A stretch of 64,000 bases of DNA from Rhodospirillales bacterium. GTDB lineage: Bacteria > Pseudomonadota > Alphaproteobacteria > Rhodospirillales > Casp-alpha2. Within the stretch, counting starts at the first letter, position 1. Every line of letters starts with the position of its first letter. The stretch is taken from positions 62,001 to 126,000 of the forward strand of contig JAJFII010000055.1 in assembly GCA_021775095.1 (NCBI GenBank). The letters run 5' to 3'. A model generated the notes under the pieces. That model had not been told where the DNA came from, made no database searches, and worked only from the letters and a program-made list of their open reading frames with translations. Positions 29,801 to 44,800 of the stretch are shown one piece after another. The translations under genes and the position numbers were made by a program.

Positions 29801-32800
29801 CACCTGTCAGGCCCGGAATATCCGCCAGGTCCACAAAATCATCAATACCATCCAATTGCAGAGCGCCGCCATGGACATTGACCCGGTCATCATCGCGGAC
29901 CGTGACCGAGATCACTTCGTCATCGCTGCGGGTGCCGTCAGAAGCCCGCAGCGTGAAACTGTCGGTGCCGACAAAACTTGTTGACGGGTCATAAATCCAC
30001 GCCCCCGACGATTGGTCGATGGTCACTTTGCCGCCGTTGGCGGTGGTGAAGGTGGTGGCCTGGGTGGTGCCGTTCATCACATAAAAACTTGCAGATGTAC
30101 CGACGACGTCGTTCGAAGTCATGGCCCCGGACACGTTGGTGTCTTGCATTGTCGTCACTTCATCGGCGAACGTCGGGATTGTGTTGGTGACCAATGAGGG
30201 ATCGTTGGTTTCGCCAGTGGTGGTTGACGACCCGAGGGTGCCGTTTTGGGCGAGGCCGGCGGTGTCGAGGATCTTTCCGTCAACAATTGCATCCATGGTG
30301 TAGTTGGCCAGCAATCCCGATTGGCTGCCGTCCAGGCTTTGGTTCATGGCACCGGCAATTTCACCGGCGCTGCGCGCGGTTGACCAGATCCGCAGATCGC
30401 TCATTTCCCCCTGGAACCATTCCTGGGTATTAGTCGATTGCGTACCGATCCGCGCGTTCGTGCCGGTAATGGCAAGCGAATATCCAGCCGTGGTTGCGAC
30501 TTGGTTGCCGTCCACAAACAGCGTCGCCGTTCCGCCCGTATGGGTAACCGCGACATGGTGCCACAAACCGTCCGCCACGCTTGTCCCCGACTGTAATTTA
30601 GGTCCACCATTTCTGGCCGAAAACGATAATAAGCCGGAGCTCTGGTGAACATAAAAAAACGTCTCGACCTGCCCGGACCCGGTGCTGCTGCCGGCCGAGA
30701 ATATGGTCCGGTAATTGGTAACATCGGATAATTTGATCCAGCCTTCATAGGTGAACGCGCCGTTGCCTGTTGCGAAGGTGTCGGTGCCGCTCACATCAAT
30801 GATGTCATTTCCATCAAAATTCAACGCCTTTGCGTGATTGGCAAGCAGCGTCGGCGTGGTATCGGTCAGGGTCGGGTCATCGGTACCAGTGGCCGTGGTC
30901 GCGCCCAGTGTGCCATTGTTGGCGGTGCCGGCATTGTCAATAATCTGGCCGCCGACAATTTCATCCATGGTGAAATGGGCGACCAAGCCGGATTGGCTGC
31001 CGTCCAGGGTCTGATTGTAATTTTCGGAAATTTCCGTGGCTGTGCGCACATCGTTCCAGATACGAACATCGCTCATCTCGCCGGTAAACTTACTACTAGA
31101 GACGATATTCGTTCCAATATGGGCGGTACCGGTTGAGATGTTTAAGCCGTACCCGGTGCCCGTTGAATCTGCAGCCCCATCCACATAAAGTTTGGCATTG
31201 CCCGAACTGTCAACCGTAACCGCCACATGATGCCAGTTGCCATCGCCAACGGTTGTGCCCGATGCAAGGGCGGCTTTCCCCTGAACGCTGAACGCCAGTT
31301 TCCCCGATGTATCGACGTAAAAATAGGTCGCCGCGCCGTTCGATCCCGAATTGCCCATGGAGACCAGGACCTGGCTTGCCGCCCCGGTCGATGTTTTAAT
31401 CCAGGTTTCGTAGGACAAGGCCGTGCCAAGGGCCAGATCGGTTGCGTTGATGGCGCCCAAATTAATCACATCGCCGCCGTCGAATTTTAAGGACTTGCCG
31501 AGATTAGGTGTCAGGTCGGCACCGTTGGTCAGGGTGCCCTGATTGCCATTGCCAGACAGGTCGCGAACGGTGGTCCCAGCGGCATCATCATCGAAGCGGT
31601 AATAGGCTTTGAGGTTGGTTTCCGTGCCGGTGAGTTGTTGATCATAGGTGGCGCGAATTTGCGCGCCCGAACGGGCTTCGTCCCAAATACGAACTTCATC
31701 AATCGCGCCGCTGAAATATTCCGTACTGAATTCGGTGGAACCGATAAACGCCTGGGCCGAAGGGGTTTTCGGTGCTGTCGCGATTGTCGCGCCGAACGTG
31801 CCGCTCGTCACACCGACCTGATTGCCATCCACATAAAATTTCCAGGTGCCGCTATCGCGGACCACAGCCACATGGGCCCAGGTGTTGGCCTGCAGGGTGT
31901 AATCCGTCGTCAGGGATCCAACACCTCCCATATTTATCCCGAGTTTCAGCACACTACCGGTTGGAATACCATCAAGCTGCACGCCGTTGGCAGTGGAGTC
32001 GCCGAGGCTGATAATCGCATTTGTCTGTCCTGCGTGCAGGCCATTCCAGTTGATTTGAGCCTCCAGGGTCATGTTATCAACCGCCGTCGTTGGTGCCACG
32101 GCAATGACCACATAGTCATTCACTCCGTCCAGTTGCAGAGCATTACCAGCAACATTTGTCGACGCCTGATCTTGGCGGTTGACGGTCACCGTGATGGTCT
32201 GGTCATGGGTGCGCGCCTCGGCGTCCGTGGCGCGCAGAGTGAAGGTATCGCTGCCGTAAAAATTGTCCTTTGGCAGATAGGTCCACTGGCCGGTGGTTGC
32301 ATCGATGACCGCCGTGCCGTTGGCCGCCGCCGATTGAACGGCAAAGGCCGTTGCGCCGTTGGCTTCAAACAGCCCCGAGGCCGTATCGTCTTCTTCGATG
32401 GTCAGGACTGAGCCATAAATATCTGGCGATGTATCGACGCGGGTTGTGCCGCCGGCAAGGGTGCCGTCGGGTGTTTTGTTGGCACTGGTCGCATTATTGC
32501 CGGCGGCCGTCCCCGATCCTTCATCAAACTGGTATAATCCGACCAGCCCGGATGCGTTCGGCAAGGGTGTCTGATTATACCCGTCACTGACTTCCTGGTC
32601 GGTCAGCTGGCGGTTATAAATCTGCAGTTCGCCGACCTGACCTTCGTATTCCTCCCAGAAGGTATCGATGGATTTGCCAACCGTCAGGTCCTGGCCGGCA
32701 AAGGTCCAGGCCCGTGATGCCTGACCGCTGGCCTCCAAGACTCCATCGACGTAGATCTTTTGTAACGACCCATTGACCTGGTTGTAGGAGACGGTGATTT

Positions 32801-35800
32801 GGTGCCACTTGTTATCGGTCAATGAGGTCGTGCCGTTTATCGATACGGCATTGGTGGTTGCATCTTTGGCATTAAGAAAAATTGTCCCTGAATTTGTCAG
32901 CAGCAGGTTCAGGCCATTTTCTGAAATGCCGGTGCTCGCCCGTCCCATGACAACCGCTGAGCCTTTGCTCCCGGTTCCGGCATCCTCGTTGTTCGAGCCC
33001 CAGGTGCCGTCGCTTTTGATCCAGATCGACCAGGTCGCTGCCGTTGCATCCAGATTGCTATTGTTGGCGATGGTCAAAACGTCATCGACACCGTCAAAGG
33101 AGAGGGCCCGCTCGGGCGTATCAACGATTTTGCTGTTGCCGACAAAGGATCCATCGGCGGCGTTGCCCAAGGTGCCTAGATTTTGTACGGTCGCCGGCTC
33201 GGACTGGTCGTCGAACCGGTAATAGGCCTGCAGGGCCGTCGGGATGGTACCGGTAATCTGCTGGTTGTAATTGTCGCTGATTTCGCTCGCGGTTCGCGCC
33301 GTATTCCAAATCCGCACTTCATCGATCTGGCCGTTGAGATCGCGGTTGGTGCTGCCGTCCGACAAACGACCAATCGTCAAAGCATCTGTGGTTGTTATAA
33401 AAGGGGTGGTCGCGGCCTTGGACACATCAAGCACACCATCGATGTACAACTTCATGGTGGTGCCATCGTAAGTCGCTGCCACATGGTGCCATTGGCCATC
33501 ATCGATTACCGTTGAACCTTTGAGGAACCCCGGACCACCAGCCCCACCGCCGCTGGCGACACCGCCGAACTCAACCGCACCACGGATGTCCGTTGTGTTG
33601 TTTCGGTCCGGGCCAAAAATGCTGAGCAGGTAGTCATGGTTGCCTTTGGCCATAATGATTTGGTCTGAGGCGTTGTTACTGGTACTGGCTTTTCGGGTGA
33701 CGTTAACCCAGGCTTCCAGGGTGATGGCGTTGGTCAACTGCAATCCAGAAGAACTGGCAACCTCAACATAATCACCACTGCCATCCAACTGCAGGGCGCC
33801 ATCGTGGACGTTGACCTGATTGTCTGCGGTCACCGTCACCGTAATCACTTCATCATCATTGCGGGTGCCATCGCTGGCGCGGAGCGTAAAGGTATTGCTG
33901 CCAACAAATCCGGCGGTCGGGGTGTAGGTCCATTCCCCGGTATCGGAATCAATGGTTATGGCACCGTTGGCCGGTGCCGTACCGGTGGTCGAGAAGCTGA
34001 TGGTTCCGGAAATATCATCGGCCAGCATCAGGCCACTTGCGACCTGGTTGCTGACCACGGTCAACTCCGTGCCGCCGATTTCCGGCCCATCGATGGGCGC
34101 GGTCGAATTGACTTTGGTGGCACCGGATATGGTTCCGTCCAACGAATTACCCGAATGATCGCTAACCGCAGTCGTTGAGGTTTCACCGAAGGTGTAGTGG
34201 GCCGTCAGGTTATCGGCGCTGGTAGGCACTTCGCCCTGGAAATTGGCTTTGATTTCATCTGCCGAACGCACATCGCCCCAGACCCGGACTTCAGCGATAT
34301 CGCCTTTGAAGAACTGCCCAAACACACTTTTGCCGATGGTCGCACTGCCGGCGGTCACGTTATAACTTGTTGTCGACGATCCTGTGCTGACCGTCTCAAT
34401 CTCGCCATCCACATAAAGCTTGGTCGCACCACCGGAGTGGGAAACGGCCACATGATGCCACTTGCCATCGGCGACGACGGTTGTCCCGGTCGGGCCGACA
34501 GACGCCGGATTGTGCATGGCGATCTTACCACCGGAAACAAAAAACAGCGTGCTCGACGTGGTGTTTCCGGCGGCGAATACATACTGGTTGTTGGTGCTGT
34601 CCGACGTCTTGATCCAGGCCTCATAGGTAAAGTCACCGGTGCCCGGCAACAGGGCGGCCGGGGAGCCCAGGTCAACGAAGTCATTGCTGCCATCGAACCT
34701 GAGAGCATTGCCGGTCTGTGTTGACAATAAAGCGCCATTGATCAGTTTCCCGTTGTAGAGATTTGCCGTCTGATCCGTCGCCTCGTAACCAATGGTATTT
34801 TCGTCAAACCGGTAATAGGCATTGAGGTTGCTTTCCGTTCCGACCAGCTGCTGGACATAGGTATCGCGAATTTCTTCGGCCGTGCGGACGTCATTCCAGA
34901 TACGCAGGTCATCCATCTTGCCGTCGAAGGGAAGTTCAGCCACGCCATCCTTTAACCACGAACCGATTGTCGCATTCGTCGGGTTGGTGACATTCGAGAC
35001 GGAATGATTGCCGGATATGATGGCGTCCAGATTTCCATCAATATAAAACCGCGCGTCGCTGGAATCAAAACTGACGGCAACATGATGCCATTCACCGTCC
35101 GAGATCGTGCCATTACTAACCGCCACTGACGCGCCACTGACTGCCCCCTGAAAATAGAGTTTACCGGCGGACCCAGCTGCTACGGTTCCCGTATTGCTCA
35201 TATAAGACCCGACGGAAAATCCGGCGTATGAACCAGTGCCGTCTTTTTGCAAGGCGGTAATCATTTCGCCGGTGTTGGTATCGAGAAAAATCCAGGCTTC
35301 GATGGTACCGGTGCTCAGGTTATTGAGCGCACCGTTCGGAATGGATAGGTAATCGTCTGTCCCATCCAGGCTCAAAACATTGCCCGACACATCTGTGGAT
35401 TTATGATCTTCCCGGTTAACCGTCACGGTGATGGTTTCGCTGTCCGAAATGGCAGTTGCGCCGTCACCGGTGGCGGTCAGCTTAAAACTATCCGTCCCAT
35501 AAAAATGAAGCGCCGGGGTGTAGGTATATTGGCCGCTCGTCTGGTCGACCCGAACCACACCGCCGTTGGCCGTGCTCACAGTTACGAACCCGTCCGTATC
35601 CGCTGCATTGGTGGTCTGGCCGGTGACCGAGACCGAGAAAACCGTGCCGTCGTTGACCAGCGGCAAAACCGGAGCTGCCGGCAGACCGGAAACAAATCCG
35701 GTACTGTTTTCTTCGTAGGCACCATTGTGGTTGCCGGTCCGATCAATGGCGACCAGGCCACTGCCTTCGTTCAGTTGCCAGTTGGCAACCAGATTATCGC

Positions 35801-38800
35801 CGGTCGACGTCAGTTCTTTGTTGTAGTTGGCGGCGATTTCAGTGGCGGAGCGTACATCACCCCATATGCGCACTTCCGCCATCTGACCGTCAAAAGCATC
35901 GGCACTGGCGAACCCACCGGCAACGGAATCCTGGTCGGTGCCAAGATAGAAGGTCCCCGATGTATCGAGGGTCGTCGTTGACCCGGTCTTGGTCTCCTGA
36001 AGCACCCCGTCCTGATAGACCTTAAGGGCGCCGTTTGCACTGTCCCAACTCACGGCAAGATGGCTCCATTCGCCGATCTGCGGTTTGATAGCGGCAAATG
36101 TGTAGGTCGTATCATTGATGACGACATACACGGCACTGCTGCCATTAAGACCAATGAGAAACTCATTCGATGATCCCGTCACCGCATAAGACACCATGTC
36201 TCCGGTAGCGGCATCCGGGTTGATCCAGAGTTCGGCAGTGATCGACGTCGACGGGAAATCCGTAAAGTCAGCCCGCATACCGGTGGCGACACCATCGACA
36301 CCCGGTTTACTCAAATCGAGGACCGACTGCACGATATCGTTGGCCGCCATGGCACCCGATACAGACTGGTTCTCCTGCACCGTCAGGGTGGTGCCAAAAA
36401 TTTCCGGCCCGGTATCGACATAGGTCGCCACCCCCTTGATGGTGCCGTCGTTGGTCCCGGCACTATCGGTAACCGTCAGACCTTGCGCGTCCTCGAACTG
36501 ATAATTGAGAACCAGGGCGTTGCCCTGATTACCGGTGAGCACTTCGTTGAAGTTATCGGCAATTTCGGCGTCCGTGCGCGCCGTGTTCCAGATCCGCAGA
36601 TCGGCAATATCACCGTCATTATAATAGTCAGTGCCATTGTCCTTAAATCCGGCCAGGAAACGGCTGTTGGTCCCGCCAGCAGGGTCACTGCTGTAGGTCT
36701 CGATGCCAAACAGAACACCATCTACATACAATTTTACAGAATTGCTCGAAACGTCGCGCACAACGGCAAGGTGGTACCATTGGCCGGTAACAAGGGAGGT
36801 ATCAAATCTAATGGTATTATCGGTGCCACTGCCGCTCTCATGGAAATATAGAACGTCCCCGCCGGTCGCCATTCTAAGGCCATAAAGGGTATTGTTGACA
36901 GTGGAATCTGTCCCGGCAGTTGTAAAATAGGCAATCGGGTTGGGATCTCCCACATCGAATTTCGCCCAACTTTCAATGGTCAAATCTCCGGTGATCGCGA
37001 GCGGGTCATTGGCTTTGTTGGCAACCTCGATGTAACCGGTTGAGCCGTCAAAATGCAGGGCCGTGGTCGGCAGGTTGACGATCTTTGCGCCGTTATTGAT
37101 CGTGCCATCGGCAGCCGAACCAAGCCCGCCGTTGCCGCTCGTCGTCGCGAGATTTGGAACCTTCGCCGGGTCGGCCTCATTGTCAAAACGGTAATAGGCG
37201 GCAAGCCCGACTTCCGAGCCGCCCAGTTGCTGGTCAAAGTTGGCGCGAACCTCATCTGCTGTGCGCACATCGTTCCAGATCCGGACATCATCGAGCAACC
37301 CTTTGAATTCGGATGAGGCAACCCAGGAATTGCCGATTGTCAGGGTACCGGTGCCGGTATAATTGGCATTGGACGCCGAAACATCCTGGGCGACAAGGTC
37401 ACCATTTTTATAGATTTTACGGATATCCGTGGTCACATCGTAGGTAACCGCCCAGTGGATCCATTCGCCGACGCCCGTCGTGTCATTGTCGAAATTGAGG
37501 TCGTTGTTGCTAAACCCGAAAGTAAATTTTTTATTGCCGCCGCCGCTATCGCGCCATCCGATATGCAAGCCGGTGTTGGTACCGCTCACCCCTTGGCCAA
37601 TGGCGATGTCATAGGTGGTACTGGATTCTCTTTGTGACCAGAACTCCATGGAGAACGACTTATTGGCAACATCGATCCCGCTGACAGAAACATCGTCGTC
37701 ACTGCCATCCAGCCGCAGCGCGCCGTCGCTGACGTCAACGGAATCCTTCACAACATCATTAACCGTCACCGTAAAGGATTCCTGATCATCGCCAAAGATC
37801 GAACCGACGGCTTTCAGGGTAAAGCTATCGGTGCCGTGGAAGTTTTCCTTTGGGGTGTAATGCCAGATGCCGTTGGCGTCGATTTCGACGCGGCCGTTGG
37901 TCGCCGCCGTCTGCACCGAATAGGTGGCGGTTCCGCTGATATCGTTGGCGACCATGGATCCTTCGGCGTTTTGGTTTTCCTGTACGGTGACGGCCGTGCC
38001 GCGCACCGTCGGGCCGACCTCAACAAAATTGGCCCCGCCGGTCAGGGTCCCGTTCACCGCACCGGCACCGTCAGTTACTGTCGTGCCTGAGGTTTCGTCG
38101 AAGTTGTAATGAACCTTCAGTTCGGCGTACTGAGTGGGGTCAATGATCTGGTTGTAGGTATCGGCGATCTCCTGATCGGTTCGTGCATCGCCCCAGATGC
38201 GAAGTTCCGCCATCTGGCCATTAAACTTACCGGATGCGATGGCCGAGTTTCCGGTCGGGCCGACCTGGTACCGATCAAAATTTGTGTGGATTGCTGCGAC
38301 ACCGGTTTTAATCGTATCGAGCTGACCGTTGATATAGAGTTTCATGGTGCTGGTATCGGCGTCATAGACCGACGCCAGGTGATACCACTGGCCGGTTTGC
38401 GCGGTAACCGTACCGACCAGTTTTTGTTCAGCCCCGTTAAATACATAGGTCGACAGTTTTCCGGCGCCATCCACATAAAGCGCGTTGGAATAGTTGCCCG
38501 CCAAACCGCCCGACGTTGTCCGCCCAATAATCGTCGTATTTGTCACTACATCGAGCTGCACCCAGGTCTCAATCGTGAAGCTGGTGGTATCGAGCAGGTT
38601 GGTATCGATAATATTCAAGACATCATCTGAGCCGTCAAAATTCAGGGCCCGACCCAAGATATTAACGATCTCGGCACCGGTGAGATCGGCGTCCAGGGTA
38701 TCGCCGGCCGCCCCCAGGTTCTGCACTTTGCCCGCCACGCTCTCGTCATCGAAGCGGTAATAAACTTTGAGCGTTGCCCCATCGACTGTCGCCGGACTGC

Positions 38801-41800
38801 TAATCTGATTCTGGTAATTATCGCGGATTTCGCTCGCCGTGCGGACGTCACTCCAGACGCGAACCTCGTCGATCTGGCCTTCCAGATAATTGCTTTGTGA
38901 GCGTTCGATACCGACCAGAAGTTTGTCCGTGACACTGAATGCGCCGGCGTGGTTACCATCATTGGTCTTGGTGACGGACGTGTCTTCGACGCCATCCACA
39001 TAGAGCCTGAGCGTGCCGGTACCGGTCGCATCATAGCTATAGGCGATGTGATGCCATTGGCCATCGTTGATGACTTTGCTTGAACTGTAAGTTTTAAAAG
39101 TGCCGGCCCCTGCCGGGGCATTCGGGCTAATCTCAACCCGCCAGGTTCCATTCCCATTGGTTACCATTTGGGCCACATCACCAGTCGTATCGTCGGTCCC
39201 GAGGATCCCCCGATCCGCAGTGGTTTCTTTGGTGTTGACCCACAGCTCCATGGAGTGGCTGGTCAGGGTGATGGAATTGGCGGTCACGACCTTGTCGGTG
39301 CCACCATCCAGCTGCAGAGCGCCGCCCGGGTTGCCGGTCGAGTTCTGCGGATCATCTTTGACCGTCACCGTGATGGTTTCGTCATCGGTGCCCGACGTCG
39401 CACCCTTGGCGCGGAGCGTGAAAGTAACTGAGCCGTGGTAATTGTTTGTCGGGTTAAAGGTCCAGTGACCGGTATCAGCGTCTATCTTGAGCGTCCCCGC
39501 AGCGCCGTTGGTAAAACTGCTTTGTTCCGCACTGGATCCATCGAGAACGTGGTAGCTGACATCTCCTGCAAGCGTTTCATTATATACCATCTGGCCGCTG
39601 GTTGACTGGTTCTCGTTAACCCGGACGATATTGCCAAAAATATTCGGCGTTTTGCCATCGGCAATACCGTCGACGATGGTCGCCCCGTCGGTCAGGGTAC
39701 CGTGATTGGCACCCGCCGAATCAGCCGTTGTTCCGTTATCGAAGGTATAGTGGGCGACCAGCGCTCCCCCCTGATTGCCGCTTAACGTCTGCTGGTAATT
39801 GGACGCAATTTCTGCGTCGGTGCGCGTCGTGTTCCAAATCCGCACGTCATCGAGTTGGCCTTTGAGGAAACTATCGGCAACACCTCGCCGTCCGAGCATC
39901 AGATCAGAAGCAAGAGAAGAAGGGGCCGTCACATCGCCCGAGGCCACCAGTTCCCCGTCCACGAATATTTTCAGTTTTGGTGAGCTATTGTTATTAAACG
40001 ACACCGCAACATGATGCCATGCATTCAGGGTGACGGCATTGGTAGCGAGCACACTGCCGGTATTATTGGTCTCGTATTCCAACCGACCGGCGGCATTGAC
40101 GTGAATGTTAAAAGCCCCCGTCGGGTCACTACCAACGCCATCCTTGCTGATAATGGTGCCGGCGGATTCGGCAAACATCCAGGTCTCAATGGTCCAGGTA
40201 TTGGTCACATCGAGCGCCGCTGCATCGGCGATCAGAACATAGTCATCGGTGCCGTCCAACTGGAGCGTTTTGCCGCTCAGAATTTTGGTATCGGAAGTTT
40301 TGTCGACGGCAACCGCACCGCTGATCGTCCCGTTATTGGTACCGGCACTGTCCAGCGCCGTTCCGTCATCAAAGGTATAATGGGCAACCAATTTACCACC
40401 CTGTGTGCCGGTCAGGGTCTGCTGGTAGGTATCCTGAATTTCCGTGTCAGAACGCGCCGTATTCCAAAGGCGCAGGTCGTCCAATTGACCGTTGAAATAC
40501 TGGCTCTCACCTGAAACACCGCCAATTTGAAGCGCTTGTGTACCCTGCACCGGGTTGGTGGTAACCGCTGTCGTCGCCGCCAGCTGACCATCGACAAAAA
40601 TTTTGAGTGTATCGCCCGCATTATCAAAAACGCCGGCAATGTGATGCCATTTGCCGTCATTGACACTGGCCGTGCTTTCCGCCTGAATGCCGCCGCCGCC
40701 GACCTGGTCAAAGCGCACATGCGCCTTGCCGTTATTAACAGCCAGAGAGTAGGACTGCCCGCCACCGACCGGTTTAATGAGAACTCGGTGGAAGGCACCG
40801 GACGCCGTGGTATTGATCCAGCCTTCCACGGTGAAGGACCCGCCGGTGCCAAAGTTCAGGGCCGCAGAATCGGGAACTGTGATAATATCGTTTGTCCCAT
40901 CAAATTGCATGGCTTTGCCGGAAATACTGCCGACAACACTGGGTTCGGCCGCATCACCACTAACCGTCGCACTGCCGAGCGAGCCGTCATTGTCGCTGCC
41001 GACACTATTGATGACGACACCTTCGACGGTTTGATCAAACCGGTAGTAGGATTTGAGCCCGGTTTCCGTTCCCGCCAATTGCTGGTCATAATTCAAACGG
41101 ATATCATCGGCAGTGCGTTCGACATTCCAGATGCGCAGATCGTCCATTTGGCCATTGAGGAAATCGGCGTTTGTGACGGTCGATCCAGCCCGCGCCGCCC
41201 CCGCCGCCACATTGAGTGTTACCGCACCCTCGGCGACCCGGACCCCATCCACATACAGTTTGGCATTGCCGCCGCCATCATAGGTGACCGCCACATGATG
41301 CCACTGGCCGTCATTGACGACGGCGTCCGATGACACCGAGGTTGCCGCGCTGCTGACGTTGCCGGTTAATTTGAGTTTGCCATTAAACAGATGGAAATAA
41401 CTGCCGTCAGCGCCATTGGCACTGCCAATGTTGACCAATTGTTGGGTGGTTTTTGTCGAGCTGGAATTGACCCACAGCTCGTAGGTAAAGGCCCCCGTTC
41501 CGGTCGCGATATTGGTCGCGCCTAAATGGATATAATCATTGGTCCCGTCGAACTGCAGGGCAGCACCACTGACATCCACATCCGTATCCGCCGTCACATT
41601 AAAGCGGATGGTTTTTGAATCCAGGCTGCCATTGCTGCCTTTGACCAGATAGGTAACTGTATCGGCACCGTGATATCCGCTGTTCGGCGTATAGGTGAAG
41701 GCACCGGTTGCCGTATTGGTTATGGTAAAGGTGCCATTGGCGGTGGTCGTCGTGGTCCCGGTTGGCGCATCATTGCTATCGAGCCCGGTGCCATAGGCCA

Positions 41801-44800
41801 GCGTACCGCTCGCCGTTTGTGCATGCAGAACACCGCTCAGGGCCGTGCCTTCGTCGGTGATAAATCCGTGATCGAGTTGCAGATCATCAACTTTTAAGGT
41901 GTGATTTTCGCTGACCCCGTTGCGGTTGGTGATCACCACATAGTTGGTCGTCGGGTTGAGGCTGCTGGTCGCGGTGATCGTCGCCGCATTATCGCCGTTG
42001 CCGACTTCGCTGACCGAGAAACTCAATCCACTGCCATTATCGAACACTTCAAATGTGTATTCTTTGCCGACAAACAAACCGATTGCCGCATCGCCGGATG
42101 TGCTCAGAGCCGTCGCCGTGGCACTGTTGTTATAACTTTTGAGCCCGATTGAATTGCCGTTCAAATCGGCCTTGAACTCAATGCCGGTCAGCGGCAGGCC
42201 ACCGTTGGTCGACGAGCCGGTTCCGGTGGCGCGCGTCATCACATGGAAAAAATCGCCGGCATCGGTGAAGGTGAACCGCCCGGTCAAATGAACCGGATTG
42301 CCCGCCGTCGGGTCAAACTGCTCGGCCGAGCGCAACAGTTCACGGTTGCTGATTGCCGCTTCACCGCCCTGTATGAGGATCGCGTCCTTGCCCTCGCTCG
42401 CCACGCCTTCGACCACCGTCCAGTCTGTGGAGTTGGGGGTCGTCAGGGAAACCGTTGTTTCCGTCGGGTTGCCATTGTGGGTCGCCGTATTGCTGTTGCT
42501 CGATGAATCCGTAACACCCGCGCTGCCGGCAATGTCACTGTCCTTCATATTCCAGTAACCGGTGAGATTTGTCGTCGTTCCCGGATTGGAGAGATTATAA
42601 CCGAAATTGTCAGCGATTTCCGTATCGGACATGACCTTGTCCCAGACCCTGACTTCGGCCAACTGGCCGGTAAAGGCGTCCGTCGTGCCGGTCGATGACT
42701 TGCCGATGAAGGCATTTCCGGCAAGCATTTCCTTGGTCACGCCAGTCACCGTTTTAACCAGCAGGCCATCCACATACATTTTGAGGGTAGTGTCGCCATC
42801 GTGGCTCATGGAAACGTGATGCCAGTTGCCATCTGCGACTGCCGCGCCCGAGCCGGTGATTGTCGTGCCGGACTGTGCCGTCGTCTTGAAGGCAAGTTCA
42901 CCGTCCTCAACGACAAGCGCATTGGCGGTACCGACACTGGTCGCGGTAATATTCAGATCATCAACAACATGCTGGTCACCGGTGCTTTTGCCGGTGGCAC
43001 CGATAATAAATTCATGGGCGGATGTGGGGTTGAAGTCTGTTCCCAGCTGATAATTGGAAATTCTGGTGGAGCCGTCATAGATCACATCCAGCCCGTTGGC
43101 GTCATTGCGGATTGTGACATCAACGAAAGTTGCGTTCTCGGCTTTGTTCTCGGGTTCGCCAACATGCAGGGTCGGACCATTTATAGCCGTCCCATGGTTC
43201 TTTGTTCCCGAGGCTGAATCGTTGTAGTTGCCGTCAAATTTGTACCGCGCGACGAGACCTGTTGTCGAATCACTGACATCGGTCGAGTAACCGGTTGAGA
43301 TTTCTGTATTGGTCCGCAAATCGCTCCAGATTTTCACGTCATCAATCTGACCATTAAAGGTATTGGTGGGATTTCCACTTGCATTCAGCCGGGCACCAAT
43401 GATCAGTTTAGCGTTGGATCCACCCGTCGGGCCATCCGTATTGGCACCCGCCGTCGAATAGGTTTTGGTTTGAACAAAGCTCCCGTCAAGATACAGATTG
43501 TAAGAATTGGCGGAAACATCCCGAGTGACAGTGACGTGCTTCCAGGTACCCGCAGTGAGTTTCTGAGCGTTGAAGATAACCTGTTCATCAATGCCAGCCC
43601 CACGCTCGTGGAAAACACGAATCTGACCCAATCCATCAACCAGAACTTCCATCACGAAATTATCGGCTTCAGCATCGGGTGCCCCGGTCGGGCCGCCGAT
43701 CAGAACGATGGTCTGGCGGTCATCCCCAGCGGTATCCTGAATGAGATCCGGATTGACCCAGGCTTCGATTGTCATATCGGTCAGATCGACCAACCCAGTA
43801 TTTGTCGTTACACTGACGTAATCATTTGTCCCATCAAGGTTTACATACTGATCGTCATCTGTGCGGAAGTTGGGTGTTGAGGATGGGGCCGTACCCGTCG
43901 TTTTGGTTGAACCATTAAGCCTGACCGTGGCGACGCCGGCACCTGAACCATATGTATCAAACATAATCGACAGGCCGTCCGTGACGCCGTTAAGGGGCGT
44001 GCCGTTGTAGGTCCCGTAGTTGAAGTTGAAACCTTCCCCGCCAACACTGCCGTCACCGACTTTAACCTTGAATGTCGCTTCAAAATATTTTGTCTGTTCC
44101 GCGACACCGGTGGGATTAATTCGCAAAGCGCCCCCAGCAATCGAGTCAGCCGCATTCAATTGAAGCGCATTGTTAACACGGCTCGCTTGTGTCAACGAAA
44201 GCCCTGTCGTATTGCTGTTAAAATCCTGGGAAACAACAGTGGAACTCCCCAGAGCCCCCATCCCGAGGATCGTCTGCGTACCGGTCACCTCTGACGTATT
44301 GATCCAGCCTTCCCAGGTCGTCGCATTGCCGTTGATCAGCGTGGCCGAATTGCCGAGCGATAGAAAGTCCCCCGTTCCATCAAGGGCGAGAACCTTCTGC
44401 GACGGGCTGCTGGTCGAGAAGGTCTCGGCCGTCTGGTCAATACTGAGCGTGCGGGTAACCGAGGTCGACAGATTGCCGTCGGCGTCCTTGACACTGAAGC
44501 TGATCACACGGTTGTCGGTCAACGGGTCGCTGTTGACATTGTTAAACTGCACCGCCCGGCCGAGGGCCTGCACCGCAGCGTTGCTGGCGGCAGTGTTCAG
44601 GTTAACGGTCAAGGCCTGGCCGCTGGAACCGTTGGCGGTTCCGTCGATGGTGCCGATTTGGGTGGTTGTGCCGCCGCTGGTATAAGAAATGTTGGTGCCG
44701 GCGACGGAGATCTGGCCGTTGGCTGTGCCTTGATTGTCGATCACCAAACGGTCGTTGGCATCGGTTACACCGCCGATCGTCACCTTCAGGAAGCCGCTGT

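Larger units (their letters stand above)
21140..44400 (-). repeat. Array of about 29 LamG/ConA-like domains
   Basis: Approximate domain starts (minus strand) are 44397, 43850, 41566, 40920, 40277, 39330, 38655, 37728, 37065, 36330, 35385, 34713, 33805, 33115, 32150, 31500, 30835, 29875, 29233, 28580, 27640, 26990, 26320, 25660, 24722, 24103, 23384, 22726 and 21797. Spacing is about 640-690 bp between adjacent LamG domains, and about 910-965 bp where an Ig-like domain of about 95 aa intervenes. LamG domains per block run 3, 2, 3 (one inserted), 2, 2, 3, 3, 4, 4, 1. Units are diverged, not DNA-identical. Confidence 0.85.

Noticed and set aside
20886..44400. Regular repeats of about 650 bp as a possible CRISPR or satellite array
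   Set aside because: The repeats are LamG protein domains in one open frame, diverged at DNA level, with no short identical repeats and spacers.
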